Assembly (NCBI GenBank): GCA_033032175.1
Contig: CM065325.1
Coordinates: forward strand, 8,956,930-9,020,929
Reading direction: 5' to 3'
DNA length: 64,000 nucleotides
Origin: Saturnia japonica
Taxonomy: Eukaryota; Arthropoda; Insecta; Lepidoptera; Saturniidae
The notes under the pieces were generated by a model that ran no database searches, had not been told where the DNA came from, and saw only the letters and a program-made list of their open reading frames with translations. This document shows, piece by piece, positions 52,441-64,000 of the stretch (position 1 is the first letter of the stretch; each line of letters starts with the position of its first letter). A program made the translations under genes and the position numbers.

Positions 52441-55266
52441 GATTTAGAGAAGTACTAGATGTTCTGTCTACACTTTGTTTACATAAAATACAATTCCTGT
52501 TAAAAGACATCACCTAAAATACACATGGCAATAATTCTAATTACTGGCGTAATAAGAATATTTATGACCTTTGTGTGAGCAGTATAAATTTAAATAGGTA
52601 GACTATATTTACCTAAATTTCGAGGAAGGAAGTAATATAGAGTTAACATTTTCTTTATAACTGCGAAATAATAATAATTACATTTGACATTCTAGATTTA
52701 TTTGTCTATATGTATATCAAAGCACTTTTAACAGTTTTACTACGGAATCCTTAAAAACGTAAAAGATTCTACGAAATAATAAATTGTTATGAATGTATTT
52801 AGAGTGCAATAAATAATGTAATTTCTTATATCCAAGGATAAAAACAAAAATTAGACTGAAATTTCGACTTTCGATGCCTATATCCCTATTTTGCTAATCC
52901 TGATCCACTGTGCGATACCCTCTTTGAATGACTCCCAACACAGCTCCGCAGCCTCGCTCCGCATCAGTGGACAGGCAACCTTAGAGTGTAGTTACACTTC
53001 ATGATATTTACCTTCGTGAAGTATAGGTTAATATACTCTACCTATTCCGATGTATGCGATAAAAGCAATAATTTAGACGACTGTTGATGTCACTTCCAAC
53101 CTGTAACAACCTTTTAGGCCTAACTGAAAAGATCCGCAAGACGCACGACGATATATAATTATAGATCAAGTGATTCCTATGTGTTTACAATTCAATTCTA
53201 CTTACATTTATGATGAAATCTGAATTAATAACGCAAAAGTTTTAACTAAATTTATTATTGTCGATACATGATATAATGTCAGGAAAGACATATCTAAATA
53301 AATTACATAGTGCCTCTTGCACTGCATTGCCTCATATGATTGCACTTTCGACCTGTATTACAAGTTATTAAAGAAATATAATGATGTCGTCATACCTCGA
53401 GATTAATTTACGAACGTGAAAATATTTTATTTCCAATTTCGTCCAATATGAGATTTTAGAACTATTATGGACTTAATGAACCTTTTATGTACTTAAATAT
53501 ATTATTAAGCTTATACATAATATATTCTAGTGGTTTGCATTTAAAATGTAATGTTTATGTTTGCAAATGATACTGTGAATTGGTAACATTATAATTATGC
53601 CAATTGATGGGTCAAACAGCCGCGCTGTAATAAATTATGTTGTTAAGGAGTAAGATTCAAAATCGTATTTTTTTTTTTGAGTTAGATACAAATACAGCAG
53701 ACTTTAACATAATATAAAAACAAGATGAAGCAAACACTAGACATTGTATTGATGTAATATGTACATATGTAAACTATTTATAGAGCTTTAACTGTTGTAG
53801 ATTTGTTTATATAATTATTTATTGTTTAAAACATATATTTGTTGAACTAAAAAAATATAGATAATAAAAAACTACACTTGATGAGGGGGACCTATTTTCT
53901 TTTATCGTATGTGATAATACAATGCTACAGAGAGTTAAATATATGTTTTTGTTTAAATGTTTTGCAGTTAATAGTTAATAGGTACGAATATATTATAAAA
54001 TCTATCAAATCTAATATGAAATAGAAGTAGAATATATTTTCATTAACTACGGATTTTTTTCTCTTTATAGGACTGCAAAGACCATCAAATAAAAAATCAT
54101 CCCAAATTCTCTCATAATATTTTTCCAATAAATAATAATAATATAATCCGTTAATTGTATCACTATTAGCTAGCCTATGTGTTAATGGACAATGATGGTT
54201 AATTACAAAAACAGTTTTAAATTAATGTTACCTATGGTTGTTTGCAGCCTAAGATTTGCTGGCCTAAATATAAATACTGAATTGAAATTGCATAGATTTG
54301 ATATTGTATGAACATAGCTTTTTTCTGGAAACGAAATGGGATTAATATTATCCTATATAGTCTGTTGCTTTATTTTTACATAAAAAATATTTAAAGTTTT
54401 CGTTAAAAGAATTTAAAATATTATAATAAGGTTACAATCACTATATCAGGCCACAATACTAAGGGTTATGTCTGCACTTTTCTTTTACTTGCTGTATTCC
54501 CTTTTTTTACCCATTAGTGAAATTTGAATTATTTTATTATTTGTATATTTCATTTACACCTACTTTATATGTTAAGTCACAATACCACAAATATATATTA
54601 TTATGAGCCTATTGAATTTGCTTCTATTTCTGGCTTATTTTAAGATGTTTTGTCCAACCATTTCTTATGCAAATATATACGTTTTTAGGTCAACTCATAC
54701 AAAGATTATTTTAGCACATTCCATTAAAATTTTAGAAAATGTTATAGTCTTTTTTTTCGAAAATCTGCTTTTTACAAGAAATAAATTTTCAGATTGAAAT
54801 ATGTGATTTATAATAATAAAAATTTAAATTTGCATTTATGTGGTTTGGTGACCAGGCTGACATCATGTAATGCATTCCAATCAGAGTATATTTAAAGAAA
54901 TCTGTTTTTTTTTCAGTATCATTTAGTATTATAATTTATAATTCTAACAATTTTTAAATATATATAATAAATGCTATTTCCATTTATTTTAAACAGTATT
55001 TTTGTAGTTTTAAGACTGACACAAGATTATAATACTATTATATTGAAATCACTAAGTATTAAACGCTATACAATATGTATTAAAAGCCCCATGGAATCCA
55101 AAAAGGGCATATAGGTAACCCCAATGACATTACCAAAAAAAATATCAAAATTTTATTTATTATAAAAATAAAAATGTTATTGCGATGTAAAATTTATATA
55201 CATAGTTAGTTTTAGTTTCCCTAAAATTTAGCAAATTTTTAAAACGAAATAACACCGTCGCCATCC

Positions 55267-55321
55267 GCGGCGCGGCGCAGCGGTACTATTGATCATATGG
55301 CGGTACTCTGCGCCGCGCCGC
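55267..55321. repeat. GC-rich perfect hairpin
   Basis: 14-bp perfect arms GCGGCGCGGCGCAG (55267-55280) and complement (55308-55321) with a 27-nt loop, in AT-rich intergenic DNA. Could be the core of a foldback/MITE element. Confidence 0.7.
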
Positions 55322-56917
55322 CTGTATTGCTATGTAAGTTTCCTCTTTTAACTAATATTTTTTACATTTTATTAGGGGTATTTTTTTTACTTATAATTTG
55401 AAATAGATAACATAAACAGAATATAATCTCGATACCTAAGAACACCTTCACGGATCCAACGGGGTTTTTAATACACACTGTATATATATATACATATTTT
55501 ATTAAACAATTATAGAATTCAACTCATCTTTGCGCACGGGGCCTATAGCCATGCAGTTTTTTTTGTATGACAATGACGCGGCAGTCGTCTTCCGATCAAC
55601 ACTTGTTCTTATCGCTTTATTCTATGGGTACAGTCTGTAATAGAAATGACTGATTCGTCACGGAGAAAACGTTTCACCTAACCAGTAGTTGTGTTTTATA
55701 ATGTGTCATATAACAATGATAAAAATACTAAAACGCTAAATTCTAATTTAAAAATATTGATATTCAGCAATGGGTAACAGAAAAAATACACAGTAATATG
55801 GTATAAAAAATTTTCGTCTACCACCATATCATCCTAAACCCTATAAAAAATATTTAAGGAATTGAAAAATATATATTGCTTTACATAAAATTGAACAGAA
55901 TGTTACAAAAATAATAAAATTAATGGAAATTTTAATTTGGTATTACTAGTGCTGGTGATAAGGAATAACATGTTCAATATGCATGCATGTACTTATTTGA
56001 GCTGTTGATTTATTTTAATTTTGAACAAATAAGATGAAAAAATTTTCGACATAATATAAGTGAAACAACAAATAGAATTATCTCGTGTACCCGACTGGAA
56101 CTCTTGACATGCACACGTAGTCACTGTATCTTTACACAATATACGCACGAATAGGGCCGCGCGCACTAATGAATTGAACTGTCTTTAAGGTGGTATTACT
56201 TATAATTTAATTTATTTTAACTGGATGTTGACTGAGGAGCTTCAGAAAAATTGTAATTTGTCTAATAATAAGAATCTGGATATTAATTAACCCACAGACA
56301 ATGTAATGTAACCAAATTTTTATTAAAACACTGTAAAAATAAAGTTTTCTTAAACTTTTAAAATTTGTTTTATTCTGTGACATCAACATAACTAGTACAA
56401 AAATGAGCTCATAAACCCCAAAAGCGTAATAAGCTGATCTGAGTACTTAAATAACTTTATGTGGGGAATAATATTTATCTGACAATTGAAAAATCGGCGC
56501 TTAGTTCAATGAAATTAATTTAGCGGTTAATCTCCTTTAAGCTCATGACAGGTTGCTCAAATAATTCGGAAACCGAGATAGAAATATGTTTGAATAACAA
56601 TTGTTAAATAAAGTCTTTGTCTCAAAGTAAATAAAATTAAGGTTTCAATATTTGAACTTAAAGACTAAGGAGCAGCAGAGAAGTAGTAGCTGGCGTGACC
56701 AAATAAGTACTAGCAGTTCTGAAAATCAGAATCACTTCCAACTGACAGGGATGCAGGGATAACAATAATGAATCTTCTGAAGGAAGTGAAAGAACTTTAT
56801 AAAAATAGAGAATGGTGTGTAGTTGAAGATAACAACTGTATAGGTAGTTTCTGGATTATAATAAGCCAAATTGGTAAACTAAATATGGACTGTAATATAC
56901 CTACATTTATTATAAAC

Positions 56918-56960
56918 TAGCTGTGCCCGCGGCTTCGCTCACATGGACTACAGAATGCCA
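56918..56960 (+). repeat. Head fragment of a CTAGCTGTGCCCGCGG repeat
   Basis: AACTAGCTGTGCCCGCGGCT then TCACATGGACTACAGAATG, just past the 3' end of APC2. Confidence 0.6.
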
Positions 56961-57025
56961 GCACGAAAATATTTCTATCTTTCAATACAATTTTTCTCAC
57001 TACTCCAATAACAAACTGTGAATTA

Positions 57026-57031
57026 TTTATT
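57026..57031 (-). terminator. Poly(A) signal of APC2
   Basis: AATAAA on the - strand ten bases past the TAA stop; position suits a short 3' UTR. Confidence 0.45.
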
Positions 57032-57040
57032 GTTTACATA

Positions 57041-59368
57041 TTAAGACTTTGGTAACTTGTACATGCCACCCTGCAGTACCAATTGATGGGTCCTCACTTT
57101 CGTATCCAAAAATTGTCTCAAATCCTGCAAGCTGCATTCACTTCCTGGTGCCTGTGAAGCAAACATTTTTAACATTTGGTGTATACGATCCAAAGGCAAT
57201 GAGTCTAAGTTAGTCAACATGCCAACAATATATGACCAAAACACTTGTAGTTCTCCCTCTCTTTGATCATGGGCTGAAGCCATAACACTCTCTGTCTCTT
57301 CATCTTCACACATCATTTCCTGAACTTGATTTGTAGAAACATTTGCTCGATTGTCAGAGCCATCAACAAGAACATAATAATCTGTACTTTTTTCAGTAAT
57401 CAATCCCATTGACTGCCAGTAAGTAATCTTTCTTCTTAAAATAGTAATAGGCACCTTCATTGCCTGATGAAGTTCATCAATAGACCATTCAGGCTTATTT
57501 TGGAAATGCATTATTAGGGTTGCATTAAAAGGTGATACTGTCAAATCTAACTTCTTCTGTCCAATTTCTATTTCAATATTCACATTTCCAAGATGTGGTT
57601 TCCAACTCAAAGTCCTGTTACCTTTTAGTGATTCATAAGATTTAGTATATACCTCTAAATGTTTTTTAATTTCTTCTGGAAGCTCTAAACTTTCATCTTT
57701 AAATGGTGGCCAAAATTGTGCTGATAAAATCATAGCATTAGATGTGAATTTCTTATTAATTTCTTCTATACTTTGATCTTGGTGTATAAGAGCATTAATT
57801 CTTTTTGATTCAGATATATCTTTTAACATAACTTCACAATAGTGCAGCTGGGATTCTCCAAATCTTAATTTAAGCAATTCAAGGTATCTTATTTCTTTGG
57901 CCGTATTTACAACACTTTGAGCCAACAATCTATCGGCTAAAAGAGTTCTGTACTCATTCACAAACAATTCTTTACTGCCATAAACATTCACAAGCATTGA
58001 GATAATATCATTGGTTCTTCTGTCAATGGAATCAGTTTTGGGATCAGCATCAACAGGATCAGGATTCCACTCATCCCAAACATCTTCTTTGTCAGCTTCA
58101 TTGTCTCCCTCAGCAGCAAATTTAACTAATTCTTCTGCTAATTCACTACCAGTACCCTCTTCTGTTAAACTGCACACAACACTCCTTACAGTATCTTCTC
58201 TATTTCTTAAGTAATTTTGAACTGGTCTTGTTACTGTTTCTAGTATAACACCTGATGGATCAAGATGTCTCAGAGCCCTAATAGTAGATATGTATGCAGT
58301 CAAAATATCTGGTGTGTTCACACCCGGATGTAACAACCGAGTTTCTAGAGCACTTTGAAGATTTTTGCATAAAGTTGATCTCAAATCTGTTTTTTCCAAG
58401 CATAATTTTATATCATCCACAGCAGGTTGTGAGTCAGGATACTCAATTATGATGTTAAATAATTGATCAATTCTTAGTTTTGTGTAACTATGGTACAAAT
58501 AGTAACTTAGTTTCTGTTTGAACTTAGATATTGCATTGTGGATATTCTTATCATCTGATGGAGGTTTAGATGAACCTGCACAGTATATTCTAATAAGCCA
58601 AGACATCACAGTGGTATCAAGCCAATTTTCTAAAAACTCTATGTGTGATATGTTAAATGTTCCAGTACAAAGTTTTTGTATGTGAGATTCTATCTTTAAT
58701 TGAATAAAGCTAGTCAAGACTTGACCAGTCAATCGTTCAAGAAGTTGTAACTCCACTAGTTTTCTATTTGTTTCATGAAACACTTTCACTATATAAGCAC
58801 AATTACAATCAGAGTACTCATTCCCACAACCTGAACACATAACATCATCACTCATTTCAGAGTTTTCATATTCATTGTCAAAAACACCGAAGGACATTTT
58901 ATAAAAATGATCTATTATCACTTGAAAATCCAAAGGTAGTTGCGACAGTAAAGTAGCTCGAACTAATTGCTTGAATCCAAGAAAAATATCCTTTTCCCCA
59001 TATATTGGCTTATTATCATTACAACTATTGTTCAAAATAGTCAATCGTCCTAACATAGGTGAAAAATTCGAAACGGCTTCATAGAGATTGTTGACTGCAG
59101 ACTTAAACAACTGAAATCCTTTAATCTCCTCATCCACATTCATAAAATTCGCCCAAAATAGCGGTGTTACATGTTGTCGAAGATATTTTTCAATGTGAAC
59201 AAACACTAAATCACGAATTTTAATTTGAACCTCTAGATTAACAATTATTTGTTGTATTTCTTCGTACTCTGTGTTTGTACAATCGCTGAATATCGAATCG
59301 TTTAGGATAGGATAAGCATAGTTAATTTTGGTCCAATAAACTTTCAAGTCTTCTTTTCTATGCGACAT
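57041..59368 (-). CDS. APC2: Anaphase-promoting complex subunit 2 (intronless, intact)
   Basis: Cullin-like scaffold of the APC/C ubiquitin ligase, pairing with the RING subunit APC11 to drive mitotic exit. The open frame runs unbroken from 59428 to TAA 57041-57043 (795 codons). I prefer the Met at 59368 (MSHRKEDL, 775 residues) or 59374, because the first 18 residues are hydrophobic and unlike the family. Known family is about 800 residues. Seen, numbered in the 795-codon frame: a Cys cluster CSGCGNEYSDCNC near residue 195 as in vertebrate APC2; WDEWNPDPVDADP near 450; the cullin-homology core NDIISMLVNVYGSKELF near 475; a C-terminal winged-helix (WHB) from about 728 ending GGMYKLPKS. No introns; AATAAA (57031-57026) follows 10 nt after the stop. 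Convergent with RalGAPA. Confidence 0.96.
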   Translation of the reverse strand: MSHRKEDLKVYWTKINYAYPILNDSIFSDCTNTEYEEIQQIIVNLEVQIKIRDLVFVHIEKYLRQHVTPLFWANFMNVDEEIKGFQLFKSAVNNLYEAVSNFSPMLGRLTILNNSCNDNKPIYGEKDIFLGFKQLVRATLLSQLPLDFQVIIDHFYKMSFGVFDNEYENSEMSDDVMCSGCGNEYSDCNCAYIVKVFHETNRKLVELQLLERLTGQVLTSFIQLKIESHIQKLCTGTFNISHIEFLENWLDTTVMSWLIRIYCAGSSKPPSDDKNIHNAISKFKQKLSYYLYHSYTKLRIDQLFNIIIEYPDSQPAVDDIKLCLEKTDLRSTLCKNLQSALETRLLHPGVNTPDILTAYISTIRALRHLDPSGVILETVTRPVQNYLRNREDTVRSVVCSLTEEGTGSELAEELVKFAAEGDNEADKEDVWDEWNPDPVDADPKTDSIDRRTNDIISMLVNVYGSKELFVNEYRTLLADRLLAQSVVNTAKEIRYLELLKLRFGESQLHYCEVMLKDISESKRINALIHQDQSIEEINKKFTSNAMILSAQFWPPFKDESLELPEEIKKHLEVYTKSYESLKGNRTLSWKPHLGNVNIEIEIGQKKLDLTVSPFNATLIMHFQNKPEWSIDELHQAMKVPITILRRKITYWQSMGLITEKSTDYYVLVDGSDNRANVSTNQVQEMMCEDEETESVMASAHDQREGELQVFWSYIVGMLTNLDSLPLDRIHQMLKMFASQAPGSECSLQDLRQFLDTKVRTHQLVLQGGMYKLPKS

Positions 59369-59820
59369 GTTCATTGCCAGCAGCCAGCACAGACACAGAA
59401 CATTATTGAATATACTCTCATTTCTCAAACGAGAGTCAAGATTATACTCAACTCACATCTCTGATACTATACCAATTTCGGTCAATTACCATTTACTAGT
59501 GATGAGACTCGAGCCGTTTTTTACTCGAGTGACTCAAGTGAATTTGTTAAACACGTATTCATGTGAAAAATAATTTGATTCAACTTACCGAGTCAACACG
59601 GCGCGGCGCGTTACGGCGTTCGTGGCGCAAATCGTCACTAGTTTATGTCGGAACTTTACAAAATCAAACTTGTATCTTGAATCTAAACAAACATTATATA
59701 GTTGAATTCACGTGCGCCGTTTTATAGTTTTGTTATTGCTATATGAAAGTGTGATTAAAAGTTTAATTTTTGTTATTATATGCTAGAAATTTGTAATAAA
59801 AATTGTGGTCACATTATATA
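59369..59820. other. Upstream region between APC2 and the copia LTR
   Basis: Presumed 5' UTR and promoter of APC2 on the - strand, plus a GC-rich patch near 59595-59635. No TATA box or other gene is evident. Confidence 0.4.
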
Positions 59821-60009
59821 TGTTAGTAATTATAGTTAGACGAATCGTGAGCTATGTGCCTACTTAGTTATATGTATCATTTATTGATGTTAGTCAGTCA
59901 CGAGCCTATACCGGCGTCGTCTGCGCGTGTATTTATTGAACTCTGTAACTAATATTAATAAAACCGTGATTGATGTGAAATATACTGACTATTTATTGAA
60001 GTCCCAACA
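59821..60009 (+). repeat. Putative 5' LTR of the copia element
   Basis: Runs from TGTTAGTAATTATAG to ...GTCCCAACA; TGTT/AACA form the short inverted LTR ends, and the primer site follows at once. The right edge is well set by the primer site, the left edge is a guess (another TGTTAG is at 59888). Confidence 0.5.
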
Positions 60010-60024
60010 GGTTATGGGCCCAGG
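60010..60024 (+). other. Primer-binding site (initiator Met-tRNA fragment)
   Basis: GGTTATGGGCCCAGG is complementary to the anticodon-loop region of initiator Met-tRNA, the half-tRNA primer used by Drosophila copia-type elements. Confidence 0.75.
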
Positions 60025-60270
60025 TGATTAAATAAAAACAGTTATTGTGCATATTTGACTGGATTTAAAGTGTTAGAAGTGAATTAAAACTTTGCGTAAA
60101 CAACATTGTAATACGCAGTGTCTTTCGATGCACGATATCATTGAATCTAGGTCACGCGGACTCGCAGCTACGTTCGGACTTGTTTAATTCGTAGAATCGT
60201 TATCTTGGTGCAGCGTATAATAGATTTTTATACATTGTTTTCGAGCTATTGGAGTTGAAAAAACTTCGAT

Positions 60271-61545
60271 ATGGCGGCTTCTATTAAAATTGATCAACTT
60301 ACTGGTGATAATTATGATACGTGGAAGATACAAATGCGAGCTATTTTGAAGAAAAATGACTTGTGGGAATATGTATCGGGAATATTACCACGGCCGTCAC
60401 GTCAAGATCCGAAGTATGCCGAATGGAATAAAATGGACGGAAAAGCCGAATCAGACATATTGTTGGCCGTCAGTCCGAGCGAGTTAATTGCATTAGATGG
60501 TCTGGGGACTTCTTAGGCTGTATGGGATAAATTGACATCTATGTACCAGTCGAGCGGGCCTGCCAGGAAAGCCTCATTATTTAAGAAACTTGTGTTGACT
60601 CGCATGCAGGAAGAAGATGACCTACGTAAGCACATCGCGGATTTTTTTGATGCAGTCAAGAAGCTAAAAGAAATTGGTTTGGTAGTGATAGATGAACTAC
60701 TAGCTATATTGCTACTTTACAGCTTGCCAGATTCGTTCGCTATGTTTCGCACGGCAATGGAATCACGTGATGAATTACCATCAACTGATGTGTTGAAAGT
60801 AAAGATCATCGAAGATTATGAAGGCAGAAAATCGAAAGTAGTTGATCAGGGAGCTATGTTCATCGGACGTACCAGCACAAAATATGCCAATCAGAGGAAG
60901 AACTCCAATGATAATCGTGGCCATAAAAGCAATTTTGAGTGCTATCGTTGTGGTCGTCGTGGTCATATGGCGAAAGACTGTAAAGTCAAACATATCAATA
61001 AGAATAAACAGAGCGCACAACAATTAGAACAGAGTGATGATAATGAGCAGAAGACGACGATGTTAATGAGTACCACCGAAGAGGTGATGCTAGGTGAACA
61101 GAGAAATCCTATTTGGTGTATTGACAGCGGATGCACGGGTCATATGTGCAATGATAAACAGATAATCAAGGGTTTCACGCGGCTGGACTCAGAGTTGAAT
61201 TTGGCTAATAATGAGAGGACACAAATTACCGGAACAGGAAAGGTCAGCATTTCAGTAGACACGGGTAGCGAAGAGCGCCAGATATATATTCAGAAAATGT
61301 TCTACGTGCCGGGCTTACGAACAAACTTATTGTCAGTGTCGAAAATGACAGATTTTGGGTTCGAAGTTCGTTTCAGAAAGAATGATGCAATTGTGATCGA
61401 TGAAAATGATAAGATTCACATGCGTGCAGACCGACTAGGTAACTTATATCATGTTCGGTTGTGTCAGGATAGTGCAAATAATGTTCAATTTGTAAAAAAA
61501 CCTATAGATATTTGGCATGAGCGTCTCGGACATCTAAACGAGTGA
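60271..61545 (+). pseudogene. Copia gag-protease-integrase zinc-finger segment
   Basis: Starts ATG at 60271 (MAASIKIDQLTGDNYDTWK, copia-type gag). A TAG at 60514-60516, probably from CAG, splits it from the rest. Then a CCHC nucleic-acid knuckle CYRCGRRGHMAKDC (~60938), the aspartic protease WCIDSGCTGHM (~61117) with the DSG catalytic site, and IWHERLGHLNE, the start of the integrase HHCC zinc finger. A TGA at 61543-61545 ends the frame. Confidence 0.9.
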
Positions 61546-62160
61546 GACTTGAAAGAAATGGCAAAGAATAGCCTAATGCATGGCTTGACATTTAAAGACA
61601 GTGAACAACTATCGGAATGTGAGGTCTGTGTAAGCCAAAAACTCACTTGCGTGCCATTCCCTAAGGGCAGAGAAGATCGTACAAACGAGTTATTAGAGAT
61701 AGTGCATACGGACGTATGCGGTCCTATGAGACACCAGTCTTTTAGTGGAAAAAAATACTTCGTTACATTCATTGACGATAAATCGAGATGGTGCGAAATT
61801 TATTTTATGTCTAATGCTATGCCTATGCTATGTCTAGTCCTATGCAGAAAAATTGACTGGAAAGAAAATAAAAAATCTACAGTCAGATCATGGCCGTGAA
61901 TATGTGAATAATGAATTTGATGATTTTCTAAAGAAAGAAAGAAATCAGGAGAAGGTTAACAGCGCCACACACACCGCAACAAAATGGAATTTCGAAGAGA
62001 AAGAACCGAACGCTGGTTGAGATGGCGCGCTGTATGATGCGGCAGGCAGGATGTCCTCCTGCGTTTTGGGCGGAAGCAGTTAATACTGCTAACTATATAA
62101 GAAACCGTTGCCCGACCACAGCATTGAACGGTCAAATACCATTTACATTATAGAAGGGAA
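61546..62160 (+). pseudogene. Copia integrase remnant
   Basis: Continues with CEVCVSQK (zinc-finger Cys pair) and the core opening VHTDVCGPM, first catalytic Asp, and YFVTFIDDKSRWCEIYFM, second Asp region. After about 61815 there are frameshifts and stops, the catalytic centre is disrupted, and segments such as CPTTALNGQIPF survive. Confidence 0.85.
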
Positions 62161-64000
62161 AGAAACCTACTGTAATTTTTATGAACGTGTTTGGATCGAA
62201 AGTTTACTATAAAGATAAGGGTAAACAGAAAGGAAAATTTGACTCAGGTTCAAAGTTAGGAATTTTTCTGGGTTATGATATTCAGTCTAAAGCTTATAGA
62301 ATACACGATCCGGAAACTAGCAAAAATAGTGGTGACTCGAGATGTAAAATTTTTAAATGAGTCTGCATTTAGGCATGAATATAAAGAAATACTGGATGAA
62401 GAAGAGAGTATTGACGGTGAAGAGATTTTAGTAAAATTAAATATGCCTAATGTGAAAAATACAGAGAAAATAGATAATGAAGAGATAGTAGAATCTGATA
62501 CAGATAATGAACTGATAGAAGGAGTTCGAAGACTACATCTAAGAGCAAAAAGAGATACCACTACAACGAGAAGATCGCTCGAAAGTCAACCCGAACCTGA
62601 TACAGACAGAAATATAAGATTACTAAATAGAAAGAGAAGTGCAACAGTCTCTTGGGAAAGTTTAATACAACCCCCAAAGAGAGGAAGGGGAAGACCAAGA
62701 ATAGTACGTACTGGTTTAGTCGGTAGACCTCGTAAAGAATATAAACAAACGATCAGTAAAAATGATAGTGGAAGTGAATTAGATGGTGAAGAGTCAGATG
62801 AATGGTTTATGGCAGGGATAGCGACTATTGAACTAATGACATGGAATGAAATAGAAAAGACCAACGACAAAAATGCATGGAGAAGTGCTTTAGAGGATGA
62901 ATATTTGGCACAAATAAAAAATAGTACGTGGGAAATAGTATCGCGACCGATGAATAAAAAAGTGATTGGTAGCCGATTTGTATTTAATGATAAACCTACA
63001 GGAAAGAAAGTACGGCTCGTCGCGAAAGGATGTTCCCAACGGCCAGGGGAGGATTTTCATGAGACCTCGTCTCCTGTCGTGAGGTCATCATCAATAAGAC
63101 TTATAGCTGCGGTATCAGCTGAATTGGGATTAGATATTCATCAAATGGATGTCGTGACAGTTTATCTTAATGGATCTTTAGATGAGGAAGTATTTATGGA
63201 AGTACCAGAGCAGCTACGTGATGTTTTATATAAAGTACTCACAAACCAAAAGATTGTTTCACAGCAAAAGAAAGTAACAGATAAAAAAATACTTCAAATA
63301 GCTAAACGTTGGAGTAAAAACTTGAGTGAATGTGATAATAGTGTGTGCTTGTTAAAGAAATCTTTGTATGGTTTGCGTCATGATGCCTGTTTGTGTGTTA
63401 TAAAGAAACAATTATCTAGCGCATTCGAGATGAAAGATATGGGTAAAATAAATCATTGTTTAAGTGTTGAATTTAATCGTGACGAACAAGACAGAGTGTA
63501 TCTAAATCAAAATTTGTATTTAAATAAAATATTAGAACGTTTTGGAATGACTGAATGTAAGCCTACAATAACGCCTTTAGATGTGAATGTGAAGTTAGAA
63601 AAACCTGAATGCGTAAATGATGAGTTGATGAATCAGTATCCATATCAAAGTCTTATAGGTGCCTTAATGTATCTGGCAGTTACTACTAGACCAGACATAG
63701 CATATGCCGTAAATTACCTAAGCCAATTTAATACTAACTATAACACTGAACATTGGAAGGCAGCAAAACGAGTGTTACGGTATTTAAAAGGCACGTCAGA
63801 CTACGGTTTAGTGTATGAAAGAACAGGGTTACCGTTGTTTGGTGTAATAGATGCGGACTGGGGTGCAAATATGATTGATCGTAGGTCTTACTCTGGTTTT
63901 GCATTCATCTTAGCAGGTGCTCCAATTAGTTGGGAGGCCCGAAAGCAACGTACCATCGCATTGTCGAGCACGGAAGCCGAATACATGGCACTTTCCGAAG
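62161..64000 (+). pseudogene. Copia reverse transcriptase and RNase H remnant
   Basis: An acidic hinge (62380-62580) is followed by RT: AWRSALEDEYLAQIKNSTWE (~62876), RLVAKGCSQRPGEDF, LDIHQMDVVTVYLNGSLDEE (catalytic Asp block A), KKSLYGLRHDA (~63355). The text then jumps to IKKQLSSAFEMKDMGK, so the ~55-60 residues with the YVDD active site are missing. The rest runs in frame: YLAVTTRPDIAYAVNYLSQF, RNase H VIDADWGAN and ALSSTEAEYMAL to the window edge. Confidence 0.9.

Larger units (their letters stand above)
52441..57025. other. Intergenic DNA between RalGAPA and APC2
   Basis: Very AT-rich, with a GC hairpin at 55267-55321 and a repeat head at 56918. No conserved reading frame seen on either strand. 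Confidence 0.6.
59821..64000 (+). mobile_element. Ty1/copia LTR retrotransposon, decayed, cut by window end
   Basis: Order LTR, primer site, gag, protease, integrase, reverse transcriptase, RNase H is that of copia. The 3' LTR is beyond the window. Multiple stops, frameshifts and a deletion across the RT active site show it is dead. Confidence 0.92.

Noticed and set aside
60781..62870. Several - strand frames in the copia element
   Set aside because: They are shadows of the + strand gag-pol.
1..64000. CRISPR arrays, operons, bacterial signals
   Set aside because: None are present; the DNA is clearly from an animal nucleus, with spliced genes.

Overview
The window looks like nuclear DNA of a moth or butterfly. 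It is AT-rich, has small exons split by GT-AG introns, and carries many interspersed repeats of lepidopteran style (elements opening CTAGCTGTGCCCGCGG, tRNA-derived SINEs, mariner relics). It contains two conserved housekeeping genes and one short cuticle gene.

1) From 2183 to 51006 on the + strand lies the 3' part of one large gene for the alpha catalytic subunit of the Ral GTPase-activating complex (RalGAPA, human RALGAPA1; Drosophila CG5521 type). I place 26 exons, 4071 coding bases in total. All intron phases agree and there is no internal stop, giving 1356 residues and a stop at 51004-51006. The first exons lie upstream of the window. The C-terminal Rap/Ran-GAP domain is complete and keeps the GND asparagine-thumb motif.

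2) The introns are full of mobile DNA. The main item is a 9.1-kb near-perfect palindrome (15575-24649) in the 12.9-kb intron 8. Each arm carries the same broken Polinton (Maverick/polintovirus) genes: the N-terminal part of a protein-primed-type DNA polymerase B, an adenovirus-type cysteine protease, and a penton-like minor capsid protein. The ends read AG...CT and are flanked by a 5-of-6 match in the six-base target duplication, as expected for Polintons. The structure resembles the symmetric snap-back genomes made by protein-primed linear replicons.

3) A complete three-exon RR-1 larval cuticle protein gene (34873-35827, - strand) is nested antisense in intron 15 of RalGAPA.

4) 51007-57040 is intergenic and holds mostly AT-rich DNA plus one TIR element. 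57041-59368 (- strand) is an intronless, intact APC2 (ANAPC2/morula) gene, the cullin-like subunit of the anaphase-promoting complex. It is convergent with RalGAPA.

5) From about 59821 to the window end is a decayed Ty1/copia retrotransposon (LTR, initiator-Met primer site, gag, protease, integrase, RT, RNase H). It has stops, frameshifts and a deletion across the RT YVDD site.

Other relics: two Tc1/mariner-type transposases (9.0-10.0 kb and 30.45-31.18 kb), an IS630-like DDE transposase (45.9-47.05 kb), the 3' end of a LINE (43.6-44.2 kb), several MITEs, a 71-77-bp minisatellite, and repeated SINE/LINE tails. The host genes are not functionally linked as far as can be seen; RalGAPA acts in Ral/mTOR signalling, APC2 in the cell cycle, the cuticle protein in exoskeleton.
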